A DNA stretch of 64,000 nt from an uncultured Eubacterium sp. (GTDB taxonomy: Bacteria; Bacillota; Clostridia; Lachnospirales; Lachnospiraceae): positions 37,113 to 101,112 of the forward strand of contig CAJUIL010000011.1 in the NCBI GenBank assembly GCA_910586225.1, written 5' to 3'. Shown here in pieces: positions 62,222 through 64,000 of this stretch. Within the stretch, counting starts at the first letter, position 1, and each line of letters opens with the position of its first letter. The notes under the pieces are model-generated. The model saw only the letters and a program-made list of their open reading frames with translations. It did not search any database and had not been told where the DNA came from. Made by a program: the position numbers and the translations under genes.

Positions 62222-63166
62222 ATGGGAGAAAAAAAAGGATTTTTCAAGCGTTTGGTAGAAGGGCTGACCAAAACAAGAGATAATATTGCGGCAGGTATCG
62301 ACGCCGTATTCAGCGGCTTTTCCAAAATCGATGAGGAATTTTATGAAGAGATCGAAGAGATCTTAGTCATGGGCGACTTGGGCGTACGTGCGACGGAATC
62401 GATCATCGAAAATCTCAAGCAGAAGGTAAAGGAACAGCATATCAAGGATCCGGCTGCCTGCAAGGAGCTTTTGATCAGCAGCATCAAGGAACAGATGGAG
62501 GTCGGGGAAACGGCTTACCGCTTTGAGCAGGAGCAGGCGGTTGTTCTTGTGATCGGTGTCAATGGTGTTGGTAAGACGACGACGGTCGGAAAGCTGGCGG
62601 GCAAATTCAAGGCACAGGGCAAAAAGGTCGTGCTTGCCGCTGCGGATACGTTCCGCGCCGCGGCAGGCGGGCAGCTTGCAGAATGGGCAAATCGCGCGGG
62701 CGTGGAAATGATCGGCGGACAGGAGGGCGCAGACCCGGCTTCGGTCGTATTTGACGCAGTAGCATCGGCAAAGGCGCGCGGCGCAGATATTTTATTGTGT
62801 GATACGGCGGGCAGACTGCATAATAAAAAGAACCTTATGGAAGAACTGAAAAAGATCAACCGTATTCTGGAACGCGAATATGCCGAGGCGTACCGGGAAA
62901 CACTTGTTGTCTTAGACGCGACGACGGGGCAGAATGCGTTAAATCAGGCGAAACAGTTTTCGGAGGTAGCGGATATTACGGGGATCGTGCTGACGAAAAT
63001 GGACGGTACGGCAAAGGGCGGGATTGCGGTTGCGATCCAGTCGGAGCTTGGGATCCCGGTGAAGTATATTGGGGTTGGGGAGACGATCGATGATCTGCAG
63101 AAGTTTGATTCGGATGAGTTTGTGAATGCGTTGTTTCATACGGATACGCAATCATTGATTGTATGA
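62222..63166 (+). CDS. ftsY: Signal recognition particle receptor FtsY
   Basis: The SRP receptor GTPase that brings ribosomes to the membrane. The 314-residue product has a short N domain, then G1 GVNGVGKTTTVGKLA, DTFRAAA, DTAGRL, TKMDGTAKGG and the terminal EFVNALF. It lacks the long acidic A domain of E. coli FtsY, as in other Firmicutes. Starts 13 bp after smc. Confidence 0.97.
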   Translation: MGEKKGFFKRLVEGLTKTRDNIAAGIDAVFSGFSKIDEEFYEEIEEILVMGDLGVRATESIIENLKQKVKEQHIKDPAACKELLISSIKEQMEVGETAYRFEQEQAVVLVIGVNGVGKTTTVGKLAGKFKAQGKKVVLAAADTFRAAAGGQLAEWANRAGVEMIGGQEGADPASVVFDAVASAKARGADILLCDTAGRLHNKKNLMEELKKINRILEREYAEAYRETLVVLDATTGQNALNQAKQFSEVADITGIVLTKMDGTAKGGIAVAIQSELGIPVKYIGVGETIDDLQKFDSDEFVNALFHTDTQSLIV

Positions 63167-63181
63167 ATGTTGGAATAAGCT

Positions 63182-63850
63182 ATGCCAATCATACTTTTAA
63201 TAGAGGATGATACTGCGCTGCGTAATGGTCTTGCGTTTGACCTGTCTGCGGAGGGTTATCATGTCCTTTCAGCCGAAAATGGAAAAACTGCCATTACTTT
63301 GTTGGAACAGCCCATCGACCTTGTTTTGCTTGACATTAATCTTCCCGATACAGACGGTTTTCAGCTTTGCTGTGAAATTAAAAAGCAAACAAATATCGCT
63401 GTAGTGTTTCTTACCTGCCGTGATCTTGAATCAGATGAACTTTGCGGCTTTGACTGCGGTGCAGATGATTATGTGACAAAACCCTTTTCCATGCCGCTTT
63501 TAAGGAAAAGGATCGCTGCTGTCCTTAAGCGAAATGGAAACAAGAATGTCTATTCGGACGGATTTTTAAAAATTGATTTTGCGAAACATACGGCTTATGC
63601 AGGAGAAAAAGGTATTTCATTTACGCCTACGGAATATAAGCTGCTGCAAATTTTTATATCAAATAGCGGCAGTGTGCTCACAAGGCGTATTCTGCTTGAA
63701 AAACTGTGGGACAATGAAAATAACTTTGTAGATGAACATACCTTGACGGTAAATATCAACCGTATCAGGAGCAAAATTGAACAGGACAACCGCAAATATA
63801 TCAAGACAGTTTATGGAATCGGCTATATTTGGAACGGTGAAAAACAATGA
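63182..63850 (+). CDS. OmpR-family response regulator
   Basis: A 222-residue regulator: LIEDDTALRNGLAFDL, phospho-Asp in LVLLDINLPDTDG, KPFSMPLLRKRI and a winged-helix DNA-binding domain ending TVYGIGYIWNGEK. It resembles VanR/BceR-type regulators, often near antimicrobial-response genes. The ribosome site is weak (GGAATA), and the region is more AT-rich than smc-ftsY. Its stop overlaps the next start (ATGA), the usual arrangement with a kinase gene. Confidence 0.92.
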   Translation: MPIILLIEDDTALRNGLAFDLSAEGYHVLSAENGKTAITLLEQPIDLVLLDINLPDTDGFQLCCEIKKQTNIAVVFLTCRDLESDELCGFDCGADDYVTKPFSMPLLRKRIAAVLKRNGNKNVYSDGFLKIDFAKHTAYAGEKGISFTPTEYKLLQIFISNSGSVLTRRILLEKLWDNENNFVDEHTLTVNINRIRSKIEQDNRKYIKTVYGIGYIWNGEKQ

Positions 63851-63978
63851 CAATCGGTATCCTTTTTTTAGCGGCAGTCATAAGTTTGCTTATGATACTG
63901 ATTGGTATCATTGTAAAGTATAAGCGGGACATATCGTTGTTTCCTACAATGAAAACGCTTGGCGGAAAAGACCAGTAA
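63847..63978 (+). pseudogene. N-terminal stub of a probable histidine kinase
   Basis: Forty-three codons: a membrane helix (MTIGILFLAAVISLLMILIG, then IIVKYKRDIS), followed by FPTMKTLGGKDQ and a stop. It starts inside the response regulator's stop, exactly where the kinase should begin, but ends just past the helix. Either the kinase is broken here or another element begins near 63935. Only 22 bases remain in the window. Confidence 0.45.
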
Positions 63979-64000
63979 AATCAAGGGTTTGCGGACTTAA

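Overview
The window reads as a chromosomal segment of an anaerobic, endospore-forming Firmicute, most likely a Lachnospiraceae member (Clostridia). The grounds are strong AGGAGG-type ribosome binding sites, Firmicutes-style synteny (yceD-rpmF-plsX-acpP-rnc-smc-ftsY), dipicolinate synthase genes (dpaAB), a GerMN lipoprotein, glutaminyl-tRNA synthetase, glgC/glgD and acetate kinase. No rRNA, tRNA, CRISPR array, prophage or complete insertion sequence was recognised. All calls come from reading the sequence by eye; no database search was run.

Layout. 1-8.8 kb: end of thiD, pyruvate kinase, dpaAB, asparagine synthetase (minus), an MntR/DtxR regulator (minus) whose leader carries a MITE-like element, cardiolipin synthase, and an AraC regulator (minus). 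9.0-15.1 kb: a sucrose-type locus with a lipoprotein binding protein, two permeases, a fructokinase-like PfkB kinase and an amylosucrase-like GH13 enzyme. 15.4-26.6 kb: PadR-DUF1700-DUF4097 operon, ridA, a FIST plus soluble chemoreceptor pair, a cysteine hydrolase, a small alarmone synthetase preceded by a perfect 34-bp inverted repeat, a ZIP transporter, glnS, a DUF2225 protein and a MocR-type regulator that lacks its PLP lysine. 26.7-33 kb: a small AT-rich patch (54-aa protein, Uma2 protein), then arginine biosynthesis with argG divergent from argC-GNAT-argB-argD around a set of ArgR-like boxes.

33-38.5 kb looks accessory and partly decayed. It holds a C-terminal scrap of an AAA-ATPase/nuclease gene (a full-length relative lies at 52.3 kb), a large beta-helix/Ser-rich surface-type gene with no convincing start, a BlaI-type repressor with a membrane M56 protease fused to a pseudo-NlpC/P60 domain, a nucleotidyltransferase scrap, and a structured leader in front of a chemoreceptor. 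40.6-48.4 kb: ComEA-like lipoprotein, OmpR response regulator, histidine kinase, GerMN lipoprotein, ComEC and TmcAL. 48.6-55.3 kb: metallophosphoesterase, glgC/glgD, AAA-ATPase/nuclease, acetate kinase. 55.4-63.2 kb: the lipid, ribosome and chromosome core cluster ending in ftsY. The last 0.8 kb starts a second two-component system whose kinase frame stops after 43 codons.

Candidates most worth follow-up: the BlaI/M56-pseudo-P60 sensor, the MITE-like element between promoter and mntR with an 8-bp target duplication, the 34-bp palindrome at the alarmone synthetase, the MocR protein with Asn in place of the PLP lysine, and the leader with alternative pairings ahead of the chemoreceptor at 38.5 kb.
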